From Rotaria macrura (lineage: Eukaryota; Rotifera; Eurotatoria; Philodinida; Philodinidae), in the NCBI GenBank assembly GCA_900239685.1, contig OENT01000518.1:1-64000 (forward strand): a stretch of DNA of 64,000 nt. Reading direction: 5' to 3'. Under the pieces are notes generated by a model, which worked only from the letters and a program-made list of their open reading frames with translations, was not told where the DNA came from and made no database searches. A program made the position numbers and the translations under genes. Shown in pieces: positions 10,601 through 24,800 of the stretch. Every line of letters starts with the position of its first letter. Position 1 is the stretch's first letter.

Positions 10601-13600
10601 GTTGTTGATGATGTTCTTCGTCATTTACATTTTGTTCTAGGTTGAAAGTATATTTTTCTAGAGCTCTACTATAAACACTATCTGATGTCGTATGTTGATC
10701 GTTTATATCTGAATCTTTCACACTTTGATATCGACGGCGTGTGTGACGTTCACGATTTTGTGTTGAATTCAAACATGTAAGAGAATCGACTGAAGATAAA
10801 CGATGCGTGCGTTTATATATGTTTGAAAAAAGTGTATGATTAAAATGATAAATTCGACGTTTTTTTTGCTGTTCACTCAATTGTCGTTTTTGCATATCCA
10901 TAAGATGAACGGATTGTTGTTCAATATCTGATGATGAATAACGTCTTGCTGGAGTTATTGTTCGATCGACTGCATCACCTACTGGATCATTAAATGTTTT
11001 TGATGTCGAACGAATCGGTGCTAACGAAACAGGATTTTCGTTTATGTTATTTGAAATAGAATTAGAAGAAGGAGGTTGTTTGAGATGATCTTTAAGACGA
11101 TATTCACTACGAGATTGAGCTATTTTTGATGGAAAAAATGAATCCGTAGTAGCTCTAGGACGTGGTGATGGTGATAGGTCCGTTGTATTTTTAAGACGAT
11201 TATTTGCATTTATAAAACGATTACATGTTGCACTATCAAGATCAAGTGCATCGATAGTTACTGGTGATTGAATTATTGGATTGATCTACATAATTTTATG
11301 CAAAAAAAACAGTTTATACATTGGCAATCATACATTCATCGCATGGTAATATAATCAAAGATTTAAAAAGTTATAATCGAATTTTTTCTAGAGTATAGGG
11401 ATGTACAATGATTATCCGAAATGTTTTGAAATCACAAGGGTCGATAGAAAGGCAGGACAGCAAATGTTGAATATAAGATTGTTTTATTTTTTATATGAAA
11501 AATGTTAGGGAAAACATTTCGCACTTTGAAAGAATGCTAGATGACCCTTGTCGAGAACATTTCTAAAGATCTAACTAGAAGAATGAAGTTAAATCTTGCA
11601 GGCTTTTCTCTATGTGTGACTATCATTCGAAATTCAGTGATGATCTTACAAGTGGAACGCTATTTGTTCGTGGTACGTTTTGAGTTGGATGATGCTTCAT
11701 TGGTAATGCACTTCCGAAATCAGTTAATCTAGGCGACAAGAAAAACAAACGAAGATAAAAAGGAATGTATAACTAAAATGCCATGTATATAAATATATAT
11801 ATATATATTACAAATGTTGATAATTATCCCAACGACCATAGCACAGATCAAATCCTCCGAAGAATGCAATACTTTGATCAACAATGACTAATTTTTCATG
11901 ATGTCCCCAAAACAAAACAGCATTTTGACCTGTATGATCAGGATAACGAAGAACTTTAAGATTTTCTGTATTTGCTTGAAGCAATTTCCTCTTCGAATAA
12001 GAACTATTGATTCCTATAGCCAATTCAACTTCTTTATATAAAAGAACAAATACTCGTACACCTTCGTTCTAAAGTAAATAAAAACTATCGAAGAATGCAA
12101 AAAGAATATGTCTAGTTTCATGTTTACCGCTTTTTTTTCTAACATTTTATCGAAACGCCATTCATCGGATAGTGCCGGACGTTTAAGATAAATTTCTGGA
12201 CTAAGAAACCAATCAGTTATATAAATTTCTTCTGTTGCTGATTTAATAGCATATGCAACAGCTTCCATATAATCAGACCCATCGACAAGCCATTGACATT
12301 TCGTATTCACTCGTATTGGTGCAAATGAAATAAACCGATTTTCAATATGAAAATCTCGACCTGTCGTTTTTAACATACGATTTATATCATCGAAATATTC
12401 AATGGCTTTACGTTCAGTTGGACAATTCAAACAAAGTCGACTAAAAATTGAAATAATTAAAAACAAACGAAATACTAAGTCTTCAATAATTAAAAGACGA
12501 AAACCGAAACTAAGTTTTACCGTGATAAATTAAATATATGTAACTTTTTAACTGAGCCAGTATGAAGACGACCAGTTCGTACATGGAAAAATCTATCAAC
12601 AAGCATGACAGCGCGTACATGTCCAGTTTTAGGATTTAAATAAGCTATCCACGAGTCTTTGGTTATTAGCCACCGTTTGAGCCAATTTATTCGTGCACCA
12701 ATATTAGCACAACAACCTTGTCTATAACCTCCTGAATGTTTTTTTACGATACCTTCCTTATATTTACGACCTAATTCACGCATAAATGATAATGGAGATG
12801 ATTCAACAAATTTTATCTAAAAAAAATATCAATCGATCGAAAATTTCCTCTGGGATTCAACTGAGAGAAAAAGATACACATACACATTCATTATGAAGTG
12901 AAAGAACCGGATGATTGACAATGGAATTCAATTTTTCAGCAACAAGTTTCTAAAATTAAATATTCATGTAAACAATAAAGTACATTCGTTTTCTTTTTCA
13001 ATTGAATTCAATTCTTACCTCTCGATCATTAATATCACTATCATCAACGAGCACATCAGGCTTAAGTGTAAGACCTTGTATAGCATGTGAATGTGACATC
13101 TGACGACGAATTTCACGATGTCTAAGAAATAGAATATTTATGATAGAAATTAATTATTCATTAAACATACGATGTAGTTGGAATCGGTAAAGCAGCAGTT
13201 TTTTGGAAAACGTTCATGCGTTCAAAAAATATAACTAAATCTTTATATTTTTTTGTTATTGTCCAATTGAATTCTCCATGTCTTAGTGATATCGTATATC
13301 TGTTCAAGAAAGAAAACAAAAAGAAAATCAATCAAGAAAAAATTTCCTAAACAAAACAAATGTTAAAGAAGCGGAATGAGTAATTTGATTAAGCACTGTG
13401 TGTGTGTGGTAAGTTTATCCCCTCGTTTCTTCCATGTTATGGCTACCTGGAATGCAAACGATCAAGCCATTTCTGCTCTTTGGAACTGGACTGTCTCCGA
13501 CAGCTTTATGAATAAAAAACCAACATAGGGACAAAAAGACTAGGTAACTTACAAAAATGGATTCAGACGAAAATGATGTTCACGACTAACAGCAACATTT

Positions 13601-15095
13601 ATTACAATAACATCTGTATTTGGTATGAATGTCCAACAACGTTCACGTTGTTCAAAATAGGTTTTATATGGTATTGATGTTGATTGATTGCGACGATAAG
13701 TAAAATTATTATTTTCTTAAATTAAGAGACAATTCAATTTAAAAGAAAAAGAAAATAATGTTTTTTTATTACCATGACAATTATTAGTAGTTAGAGTATG
13801 AACATCTCCGTTGTGTGCACCTAGAGACGAGTTAGCTGTGTGAGTTCGTATGTCATGCTTTTCCTGCGTCTCTTCTTCTGACGTTGTTTCTTCATCAACA
13901 CCTGTAAATTTTAGTGTTAATGGTCCACTTGACGATGGACCGTCTTGTTTCTTCATCTACGCTTATAAAAATCATAAAACATTTAAAATGATCTAAAATA
14001 TACCAAGGTTAAATCTGACATTTTTCTTCTATTTCAAGGTGATGTTAGATATTTTCTAACTTGATAAAAGACATGCATAAATGAATGTGATGACATATTC
14101 GAAGTAAAAAAAAAACATGTATTTACTTCGACATATAAAGAAGGAAAAAACATATTGAAAATGTTACGTTATTATTTTTTCTAGTTTTAATTTGCTCGAA
14201 TGGTGTAGATGACTTAGCACCCACTGATATTTCACTGGCTGGATTCATACAATTTTCCATGGCATAGCAATATGAGTCTGACGAAAACAGATGAAAGATG
14301 AAGAATGTTGCAAAAAGAAAAAGAGAGAAAAGAAAAAAGACACGAACAATTGTTACACTTCTTATCCCTTCTCCGTCGGGTGCGAGCAATCAACCTACCG
14401 ACCGATCCTGTAATGTTGCGATGACGCATGTAACACATACAACGATATTTAGACTTCGCCGTTCTGACACTCCTACGTCGAAAAGAAAAATCAGTCTATT
14501 TATGTTCCTTTTTTTTTTATTCTTGCTCTTTATTATAATTTAGTATTACAAATTTCATTAGTGAATCATCTAACGTATGAATTAATAGTCGTTTTTTGTA
14601 AAAGAAAATGCATCAACAACATTTCATCTTTTTCTTTCCTAGCCGTTCAGTATACGAGACAATTACTTGATATTAAATATTAATTTATCTAAGAATAAAA
14701 AGAAAAACAATAGAAATAAGAAAAGCAACAACAAGTGTGTATTTGTAATATTGTTAGAAAAGAAATATTACGGAAGCAGACTGCGATCAGTTTAGTTATT
14801 CACAATGTATTGAATGCATGAGCATGCTATCAATCTATTCATCCAATCAATATACGCTCGTTAATAATGAAATAATGAATGATCATTCGACCGGGTGATT
14901 CCCTTACCTATAAGATAGAGAAAAAAAACTACTTAAAGGATGTAATGGTCAAACAATAAGCTAATCCTAGCACTATCAACATAGAGGGCGTTGCATTTTT
15001 TTATTTCCAACTATACGAATACATATATGTTTTCACTTACGTATTACTATAGATGGACTGACGAATTCCATTTGATTATTTCTTGTTGAGCTCAT
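7698..15095 (-). CDS. PLD1: Phospholipase D (PX-PH type, PLD1/PLD2 family)
   Basis: PLD1/2 enzymes hydrolyse phosphatidylcholine to phosphatidic acid and choline at cell membranes. About 15 exons can be followed from ATG 15095 to TGA 7700-7698, giving roughly 1,450-1,480 residues against about 1,000-1,070 in vertebrates. In order: an acidic, Ser-rich N-terminus (14278-13773); a PX domain (13716 to about 13020); a PH domain in the exon at 12817-12520; the first HKD motif [11 protein letters not shown] (about 11890); a long disordered loop (11285-9540) rich in Ser, Arg and Asp; the IENQFF motif (8690); the second HKD motif [10 protein letters not shown] (about 8297); and the conserved Trp-Thr C-terminus (WFWT). 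Both catalytic motifs are intact. The extra length is nearly all in the loop between the HKD halves. PX and PH domains normally bind phosphoinositides and the C-terminus is needed for catalysis. The start ATG lies 22 nt after a TTTAG acceptor-like site. Confidence 0.93.
9906..9955. repeat. TA-rich microsatellite inside a PLD intron
   Basis: Runs of TA and TATG repeats lie in the intron between the two loop-coding exons of PLD. A similar short TA run follows the donor site at about 11790-11810. Confidence 0.7.
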
Positions 15096-16182
15096 CGATT
15101 TATTGACGCGAAGCGTTCTAAATTAAGTTACCAAATATATTGTTTACATACACTTCAAGATATTTCTTCTTTTACGCTTTCAAAGTCGTTCACTCGGTTG
15201 ACACTTGATTTTTTTTTCTAAAATTCAAGTGCTTTCAAAGTTTAAAATAATGTCGTTATTTTAATTCTAGTGGCATGACGAAATGTGTATGTTTTGATTT
15301 ATGGTATGAGCTGACTTGTCAACAGTACGACAAACTCAATTACATGTTTCTATATAATGTATAAGCTAACTATAACTACTATCGCAGCTGCTAATCTACG
15401 TCAACCATTAATTTGTTTATAAGTCACACTTGACATACTGTCAGGATATTTAAATTTATGAATTCATTTAGTCATAAAAAATAATTGTTTTTGCCATGAG
15501 ATTCATTTACAAGAAAAAAAGCACTGGTTGAGATGATGGTCTTAGTGGATGTCAGAAGACTCCGCATGTATGTTCATTCATTCGTGAAAATGATCTTGAC
15601 ATTAATATTATATGTAGCTATGGGTTTTGTTTTTTTTTAATAGAGAATGAACTATTTCCAAACGTAATTAATCAATGCGTTCTATTTTAAAGTAAATTAC
15701 TCATGGATAATATGAAAACATGAAGAGGAAGCAGTTGAACTCCTTCAAAAAAAAATAACTATCGTAATGAATAATATTCTTGGCTACGCTTTAATCAGTG
15801 AAATTCATCAGACTATTTTTTACTCCCCCATAGGTATATAAACATCCATCTATTATTAACGACTAGTTAACTTCATTTTTTACGCATCCTCAACTCTTAC
15901 TACTCCGAATGAATGATAGATGAAGATGCGAGGATTGTTTTCATCGGGATTTTTTTATAAGCAGTTAGATTGTTTGCTGAGTAATATCGATTATTTCGAA
16001 ATGAAGGTTTCTGAAAAACTAACTTTTCTTTAAAGAGAAATAAAAGTTTAAATTTCTTAACTAGTCCATTAGAAAGTTAATGTTAGAAAGGAAGACTAGC
16101 TTGATTTTCTATTCAACAGCTAATGTTATGATATTGACTTACTGTTCTTTGAAATTCGAAGAAGATTCTATGAAACAAGTAC
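15096..16182. other. Intergenic, upstream of PLD
   Basis: No gene found. The region directly upstream of the PLD start should hold its promoter or splice-leader acceptor. Confidence 0.35.
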
Positions 16183-16337
16183 TTCAATGTTAGAACTCTG
16201 AGTCAGGCCTGCCTTCTGGCCAGAGCTAAATTTAGTAATAGATATAGGAAAATATCGAGCTTCTTGAAACTGTCCTCGGACAGCACCCTATACCGCAAGG
16301 TAGCCGAAAGGCGGGGTATTCTTTTTCAATGTTAGAA
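16183..16337 (+). mobile_element. 129-bp structured SINE-like insertion with 13-bp flanking direct repeats
   Basis: The 13-mer TTCAATGTTAGAA occurs at 16183-16195 and again at 16325-16337. The 129 bp between them (16196-16324) are much more GC-rich than the surroundings. They can fold into consecutive hairpins: CTCT…AGAG with inner GGCC/GGCC, GATAT…ATATC, CTGTC-CTCG-GACAG, TACC-GCAA-GGTA and GCC-GAAA-GGC, with ACCC…GGGT enclosing the last two. Two of the loops are GNRA tetraloops. The 3' end is ATTCTTT running into the repeat. Flanking repeats of this length are typical of LINE-mediated retroposition, so this is probably a SINE or a retroposed structured non-coding RNA. I see no convincing tRNA A/B boxes and cannot name the parent RNA. 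Orientation follows the T-rich end. Confidence 0.6.
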
Positions 16338-18710
16338 AATATAATGAAAATCTGTCTGTGATTTTAGAAATTTGTTTGATGCAAAGTAAATCATTTTCCT
16401 CGTTCTATCAAGTAAGACAAGTTCGATGTTATAAGGCTAGATTTTCAAAGTGTTGTCCGTCACGTAATGATTCGATTAGAGTAAAGTTCGTGCTATGAAT
16501 GAGTTTTCTTTTCAATCTTATAAATGTATCTTAGTCTAACAGTTTCTCGTATTCAACAGTCAAAATGTTGATGCTTTACAAGATAAGAATGTCTTCCAAC
16601 CTGATCACGTTCGAATTATCATGTCATTTTTTGTAACAAGACAAAAAATGAAAATGTGAAAGAAATGGACTAGCCCTAAAGAATATGCGTATTCGTACTG
16701 TTCTTAATAGAAAAGTAAATCATTTATATTAAGCTGAAAAAAGAATTAAGACGTTCTATGATTACTGAAGCATTTTGTAAATGAAGCAATATATTTGGCA
16801 GTTGAAGAACTGTTCACAACAATCTATGATCAGTGATCGGTTGAAGAAATCGACGATTTCAAATCGTCGATATTTATTGAGAACATCATCATTTTGCTCT
16901 GAAGTTTTATGGATTTTTAGGATTGATTGTGATTTCACTTGATTAGGAAACGAACTTATTTTGAAACGTGGACGTTTTTCCTCATGAACATTGATAGGAA
17001 ACTTTTGGAGTGAATGTATGTAAGCTTAAAGAAATTTTGAAAAAATAATCGAGTTCAATTAATTGTAGATCAAAATGATATCTATTTTGATGCTTCAAAG
17101 CAAGTCCTTTAACATCTTTATAGAATAATTGCTTAATTATAATTTATTTCCGTAAAATTTAATCACAACATACTTAGTCTTTGTCGTATAATTAAAACTA
17201 ATTGTTATGACTTTTCATGGGTACTATTTTGATCTGGGCTATAGTAATAGTCTATGTTAGTGTTAGTTTTTCATTTGTCGATTCTTAATCTTTCTATCTT
17301 TGCTCATGCTTTAACGTATCGCTTCATTCATATGGTTATCATGTGTATTATAGATATTCTCACGGAGAGTTGATTGCATAATTCTTACTTTACTATTTTC
17401 CAATGTTACTCACCTACGGTTGTCTATTGTCTGAGTATTTTTATCTCCACATTGAAAAATTGTGCCATGATTTTTTCTATCCTAAAAGACCCAACAAGAG
17501 CCAAATGACTATCGGATCTCGTTAGACTCACACAGCATAATTTGAGGAAATCTGACCACTATATTGGTGTTGGAAATAAAATTTTTGTCTTTTGTAAAAT
17601 GCTACTGCACAATTCACATGAATCGAATTACTCAGTACAATTCGAGCAAGCGCAGCTTCGTTTGCAATGCAATGACAGTAGAGGAATACACAAATACTAT
17701 TTGGAATTCCATACTTGTAATTGATTACAATCGCTTTTTGTAGAGTCACACACCAGCACATACATAACTCTTTATCCCCAAACATCAGCTGACGTAGACA
17801 TTTAGGGGGAGAATCACATGAAAATGACTGTTTTCTGTAAATAACACGCTGAATTTAGCTGCATATAAAGTATGTTTTTGAATGTTCTTCAGTGACTTTC
17901 CAAATAAGAATATGAATTGGACAAGATCCGAGAAATTACACTTAACTGATTTTGAGTTTTTAGATGTATGTATTCAACTTTAAGACGACGATACAAAAAA
18001 AGACAAGGTCAATAGCAACTCCATTGAGACTGTCGTGTCTAATGACACTATGCTTGTGATACTACGAACATATCAGATGTCCAAAGATTCGATCAACATA
18101 TACCAAATAATTTAGTGGTACGAGTTACACGATCCTCACTGATTTGGTCATCAATCCGGTATATTTTGTTTTTAGTTACCTGGATATAGCACTTGTCGAA
18201 TTCAGGAAAACTCCAAATAAAAATGAAACTAAAATTCATTTCTATAACTCGTAAGCTGTGGTTATCTGCAACATTAGAAAACTATTAAAAAAACCAGTTT
18301 CACATTGTTCTCCTGAATGTTCACAGCTGTGAAGATCGCATTACATCACGAACAGATGGCCTTATTATTTTACAGCTATGCATGTGCATATACAGATGAG
18401 TAGCAGCCTTCATACTACTAATGAACTTGTCTGTAGCCCTTTGAAAACCTTCGTCCGGGGTAAAGTGTTAAATGAAGTCATAATTGACTCGAAATGTTTT
18501 CGTAACCGTTATTAAAATTTGATTTTAGGTAGAACTAGAATGACTGCATCACTAACAACCACTACGTGTTATAAACTTTACTCATATGCTTATATAAAAC
18601 TATCAAATACAAAATTCATCTAATACAGAAGAATTTTGATAACAATGAGATCTATTGTAATTTGCCTTGCTACATATAAACCCATGATATGGATCAATGA
18701 AAATATTTGC
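16338..18710. other. Gene desert, first part
   Basis: AT-rich, with no supported gene. A 10-bp stem (CGACGATTT/AAATCGTCG) at 16852-16870 is the only local structure noted. Overlapping short frames on both strands at 17528-17785 are not convincing. Confidence 0.35.
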
Positions 18711-21700
18711 CAGCAGTTTTCGTTCACGAACAATTCATGTTCGACAACATCTAGGCCTTGCTCTCTCGTATTTCTAACCAATTAGCATATATATTTCTTT
18801 TAGAAAAACTCAGAATTATAATCTACTTAGACTTGATGAGATTATTATATAAAATATATGAAGAATATTTTACTGTTTATAGAATGTTACTAACGGTAAG
18901 AAGCAACAAATTAATATTTTATTGTACGAGGTCGTATTTTTCAGTCTTCTCCTACTTGCATGACTCAACGGTTGAATACTCTTAATTGCTCGACAAATTT
19001 TCACGATACCTTAGATTCCTGTTTGCTGATACTATTTCTATTGATGAGAGGATTTGGTGGCTACTAACTATTGAGAATTACTAATCAACAGTTCCAATGT
19101 CGAATTAAACGATTTTTATTTAAGATAGACTATTATATGTCATGGTTGTTTGTAGTTTCATAGGTATAACGAAGCAATTGAAGCTGAATTCGATATTGGT
19201 ATTAGTAAATGAGAACAACAAAACGTGTATTCGCCAAACATGGACATTAGTTTCAAGTTATATTTTTGGAATCCGGATCGATGTAAATCGATGAAAGCAT
19301 TAGCTAGAAAGTAACTTCAGTGTCGTAAAAATCGATTGAAGATCGAGTTGAAACAGCGTGCATCATCAAGAGTACAGTCGATTCGGACTAGTTGAGCAAT
19401 GATTTAAGAGAACTATTGTTAAGCCTATGAACGCTAGAACTCTATTTTACAAAAACATCAAAAAAGATTACATTACATGCTATTGTTGAGATGCTTGACT
19501 GCCTCTTTCATCTCTCGTTGAAGATTTTTGTAATTTACGAAGCGTTATCACTTTTCATACAGCCTCGAGAAATTGAATTGTTAAGTAGGAATGTATAATG
19601 TTGCTCAAAACTACCATTAATGTAGTCTAAAAATAGCTAAAACTATATATGTGCTAAAGATAAATGTTTGCATGGTAGTACCTAGAAGTAATTTCACATT
19701 TCTCTAATAAGAAAAAAATCTATCTAAAAAACAATTACGAGATTGTTATTGATCTTTGTAACTCAGATGAATAACTGAAGAGCCTTCATTTTGTAAATGT
19801 CTATTGTTATACACTAATTAACAGTAAGTCAACTGTTTACAGAGTTATGCATGTCAAAGAATAGATAGAATTAGTTTTTTCTAGCTTAGATATTTTTATC
19901 GAAGTTCGAAAACTTCCGTTCTTTTCAAGTGATTAAATAAGCAATAGGGTTGTCATGCATAACATATTTCAAACGAACTTTTCAAATTAAACAAACGTGT
20001 TTTCTTGTGAATTAAGTTTCCATCTGACCTGTAACATTTCCTTACTGTTGCGAACCGTAAATTTTTAAAACTAAACTAAATTCTGAATTCTTATTGATTT
20101 TTTTTCCTTCAAATAGGAATTCTTATACAAGGGTAGTACCCCTTCGTAACATTCGCATTTCGTTCATTTTGTTGAGCTATTTCACGATGACTACGAGATA
20201 TGTTTTATATATTATTGTTTGTTTTTGTCTTATGCTATTTTTCTACTTATACTTGAAAGCTACGTGTAGCATATTAGTGTTTCTCTAACGAAGGTCATTA
20301 AAATAATCCATTCAAATTAAGCTGTAGCTTCGGTCTTTTCAGAGCTGAATGATGAAACTACGTTTTCCTATTTGCCATCTTCGACATATTGATGCAAAAA
20401 CCATTTATTCATTTCTGTATACTCATATTTTTTATGATATTTATTCTAAATACGATTGTCAACTATTTACTAATTAAATATTCATATATTCTAGAGTCAT
20501 CTAGTTGACTTGATTCTCATCAGCACGGTCACATTGTGTTGTTCAAGTAAACGTGAGACTTTTTCAATTCTACGATTTCATTATTTAATGTGCTCTTCCT
20601 ACTTTGTTAGATTTCTAGTCATTCATTTAATTTTCGTACCTGAAACTGACATGCAACATAATTATTTTAGGTCGGTGGACACCATCGGATTTCAAGTTGA
20701 TGGAAGATGTAGACAATTGTTTTGAAAAGAGTCAAAAGACACGGACATATCAGAACATGACTACAAAAACAATAGAAAGATTTGAATAGATATTTTCACA
20801 GTACACATTTGCTTCTATCAAACTCTGACATATCATTCAAACAACGATGAGACATATTCGATTTTGTTCTTTTTTAAGGCTTAACGTAAATCCAACAAAT
20901 CATCTATAAGATCTTTTATGACCTTTACAGGTTAAGTATGTGAACTTACACCTGTCATACACTGTTTGAAAAACCGTGTATGATCTTCTTTTATCTTTGA
21001 CTGATCAACACTTTTTCATGCATATTGCCTTTACGAATATCCGACTATTTAATCATGAATTTTTCGTTCTAAATCATGCTAGTGTTTTTAATTTATAAAT
21101 TTAAGATAGATTCCTTGTGTTTGAATGAGAATAGATTCACTCGTCTAAATTACTATTGAATGAAACACATTTACAGTTACTGAAAATAATTCAACGATTT
21201 AGATGGACGATGTTGACATTGTAAAATACAATGTAATAAAATTCTCAACTAGCCTACATATCAAATGAGAATCCAATTAACTTTTCAATTGATTGTCTAT
21301 TAAGTCCATTACTAGACTTTTAACCAGCTGATATCTGTACGCCCTTCAATCAGTTTTTTACGACACTGAAGTTACTTTTTAGCTAATGCTTTCATCGATT
21401 TACATCGATCCGGATTCCAAAAATATAACTTGAAACTAATGTCCATGTTTGGCGAATACACGTTTTGTTGTTCTCATTTACTAATACCAATATCGAATTC
21501 AGCTTCAATTGCTTCGTTATACCTATGAAACTACAAACAACCATGACATATAATAGTCTATCTTAAATAAAAATCGTTTAATTCGACATTGGAACTGTTG
21601 ATTAGTAATTCTCAATAGTTAGTAGCCACCAATTCCTCTCACCAATAGAAATAGTATCAGCAAACAAGAACAATAATCTTATCAAATCTAAGTAGATTAT

Positions 21701-21812
21701 AATTCTGAGTTTTTCTAAAAGAAATATATATATGCTAATTGGCTAGAAATACGAGAAAGCAAGGGCCTTGATGTTGTCTAACATGATTTGTTACTATCGA
21801 AAAGATGCTGAT
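18711..21812. mobile_element. 3.1-kb fold-back element with about 450-bp inverted arms
   Basis: Sequence at about 18711-19345 returns in reverse complement at about 21340-21812. Across the inner 300 bp (19040-19335 against 21365-21640) the arms are almost identical. The left arm carries an extra segment of about 170 bp (18846-19015) missing from the right arm. Similarity fades out beyond CAGCA at the left and TGCTG at the right. The 2-kb centre has no transposase-like frame, so the element would be non-autonomous or decayed. No target-site duplication was found. Confidence 0.65.
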
Positions 21813-24800
21813 TTTTTTTGTTATTTCTCCCACACGTAGATTGATTAAAATAAACCTTCTTACTACGAAACATTCTAACACCTAGACGAGTTTTGTATTT
21901 TATGCATATGGGAAAGAGCAGTTATCAAAATTTCTTCACAAGACATTGATAATCGTTTGATATACTGAATGAAATAATCGTCACTTTCCTTGAATCTAAA
22001 GGTTTAATTAGAAGTTAAACAATTTTACGGATTCTATGTATGACTAAAAATCATGATTTGATATCTTATTTCTCGAATGAATAGAAGGTACTCAAACAGT
22101 AAATAGGATGCTGGTTTTTCTTTACATTTTCTCAAGTTGATGCATCTATATCTCTATTTTAAGACTTATTTCTCGATATTCTAGCCATGTTTAGTTTTGG
22201 ATGAGATAATTATTGTCTAAATTCATAAAAATAATTTTTAATATTTTCTTCACGTCTGTAATTATCATTCAGAGTCGACTCAGCGCTAATCATATTACAC
22301 AATAATCTATAGTAATATGAGAACATTTATTTAGCGTTAACAACTAGTGACACATATAGAATGAGCCAGTTTTATGACACTTATTTTTCTCAATCTAATC
22401 AAGCATTCAAAGTATTCTAAGAGTAAATAGATTCAATCAATAGAGAGCGAGTACAATTTTCTATAAAATATAGTATGACTTTTTCGATAACCTGGTCTAC
22501 CTTTATGTATTTTTTTCGATCGAGGAGATGCATTCATTTTTCAAACTAATTCAAGTTGAAAAGCACAAGAGTCTATTTCTTATAACGAACACATTCCCCT
22601 TGAGATTTGATAATATATGAAAAATACTTCTCTATTATTTCGTAGATACCTAAACAATTTTTTTTATTGAAAGAAAATGTCACTAAACCACTCATAACAA
22701 TTAAAATGTGGAGCTTCCAAATTTCTCGGAACCGTCTTCTTATCTATTTTGTTTTTCCTTAATATTGTAGCAAGAGACCAAGCGAAATATTTTATCTGCC
22801 AAATATTCCTATAGAGAATATAATTATGTATTGTCCCATATTAAACAAATCTTTTAGAGTAAATTTTCAGCTTAAAAAATATTTTATTTTCAAGAAGTCT
22901 CTACGAAATTTGATTATTAGTTTTCTATCGTTATATATAAAACTCATTGCGATTTTCATTCATTTTTATCAACTAACTATTTTTAGTATGATAACGTAGA
23001 TGATGTGACACACCTATAATTTAGACAATTGATTCACTTCACATTTTCAAAATTGTATAACAGAAGAGCATGCTACTGAAAAACCATAATACTTAGTGTT
23101 GTAGAGAACTTCATTTTCTATTGAATCAATTTCTTAGGAATATCTCGAATGATTAATTACATCGAGAAAAAGAGTCACAAAGATGACTCGTTCTTTAAGA
23201 AGCACCCGTTATATTTCAATCACCATTAAAATACACTACCTAATAATATAATCAAGATCCCACGTGAACAAACTTAATTTTAAAACTTCTTGTGAAATTT
23301 ATTTTTAGGAACTATAAAATATAATAGTACGAGAGAAAATTGACTTCGCACATATTAATGAATACTTACTGCTTTTCGAACACGAACATTAACAAATATT
23401 GCAAGTATTTATAGCTTATTTTTATCGATTGATCAATGTTTATTCGGATCATAAAATATTTGACTTCAATTCATTTGGTCAAATAGAATCAACTAAATAA
23501 ATGATAAGTATACCAATTATTCTTCATAGTTCTAAGAGATCACATCGATATTTGTTTATCGTAGCCTTCAACCCATGTATTTATTGTATGACTCAAGTCT
23601 TATTCCAACTATATTTTTTACTAATGTAGAATAATTTTTGCTGAACAAGTGTAATTCTATGTTTTAGTATATTCATACTTTATCTGGCTGTTCATTAAAG
23701 TCTTAAGAAAATCATCGACGTTGTTACATGTACATGATAATGAACTCTAAAATCGCAAAGAGTTTCATGAAGTTTGATTTGAATGATTGTTTCTTTTTTA
23801 AATTACTGTGTCTGATTAATTAAATGTCAGGAAGCCTTTCCGCTGCTACTTTATCGAGTTATTATTAGTTCTTAAAATAGTAAAGTGTTCATTTTTTGTA
23901 TTAATTTTAGAAAGTATTTCTATATCCACCGTTTAGAAATCCTTTTCTTTTAACTACTAGTTCTTCATGACATGTAAAGTAGCCAAGGATTTCACTGAAA
24001 GATTAAAGTCATCTTAATTGAATGATTATCTGTACAGATTAATATTAAGTTCGTCAAACTAAAATCATAATACAAGCAATAGGTCTAATTACTACGGCAA
24101 TGAATAGACAAGTAAAATCATTTGTGAACACATCATTTTATACTTTGATTGTTCGTTAGTACTCGTATAGAAACATGAATCGATATTGATTGAAAAGAAA
24201 AGTTCTCGATCAAGTAGAACATCGTAAGAGAAAACATAAAAGTTAATATCCGTGCAATCAAATGATCAAGTACAGGCCAAGTCAATTTGTATATGTTATA
24301 AGAATATGTCTCGAGAAAGTATCTAACTATGAAAACAAATATGGCATACTGCCTTTAGAAAACGACCTAAAACTAATGCTTGAATAATAATTATGTCTCG
24401 AATCCATGATGTAGTATAGCAATCGTGCATAGATGCAAATAATAATCGTTTAAAGAAGATAAAAATCGTAAACAACGAAGTTCTTGGAAATAAACATGAA
24501 AACTACTGTTTATGATTAATTTGCATGTAAATATTTTAGTATTTACATGAAACACAATAATATGACTAGTTCTCATGAGCTCTAAGTCGAGTTCCATTGC
24601 ATGACATGAAATGAAATTATTTCGAAATCTTTGATCTATATTTGATGTCGTTTGGAATCGATAGAAAACCACTATAAGTGTCACGAGCTAAATCAACGGA
24701 GAAATATAATCATTCATCGTAGGAATACAAGAACAAGTCAGCATTCATGTCGATACTTCTTCTTCTTGAATCCTTTTAGCATAGATTAAGACTGAATTAA

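Noticed and set aside
13390..13520. GC-richer stretch inside a PLD intron with short open frames
   Set aside because: The frames are short, close in different places and match nothing; there is no flanking duplication.
17528..17785. Overlapping frames on both strands in the desert
   Set aside because: Each strand looks equally plausible, neither has a domain, and frames of this length are expected by chance in AT-rich DNA.
24391..24684. 97-residue minus-strand frame
   Set aside because: No recognisable family, no splice sites around it, and isolated in a long gene desert.
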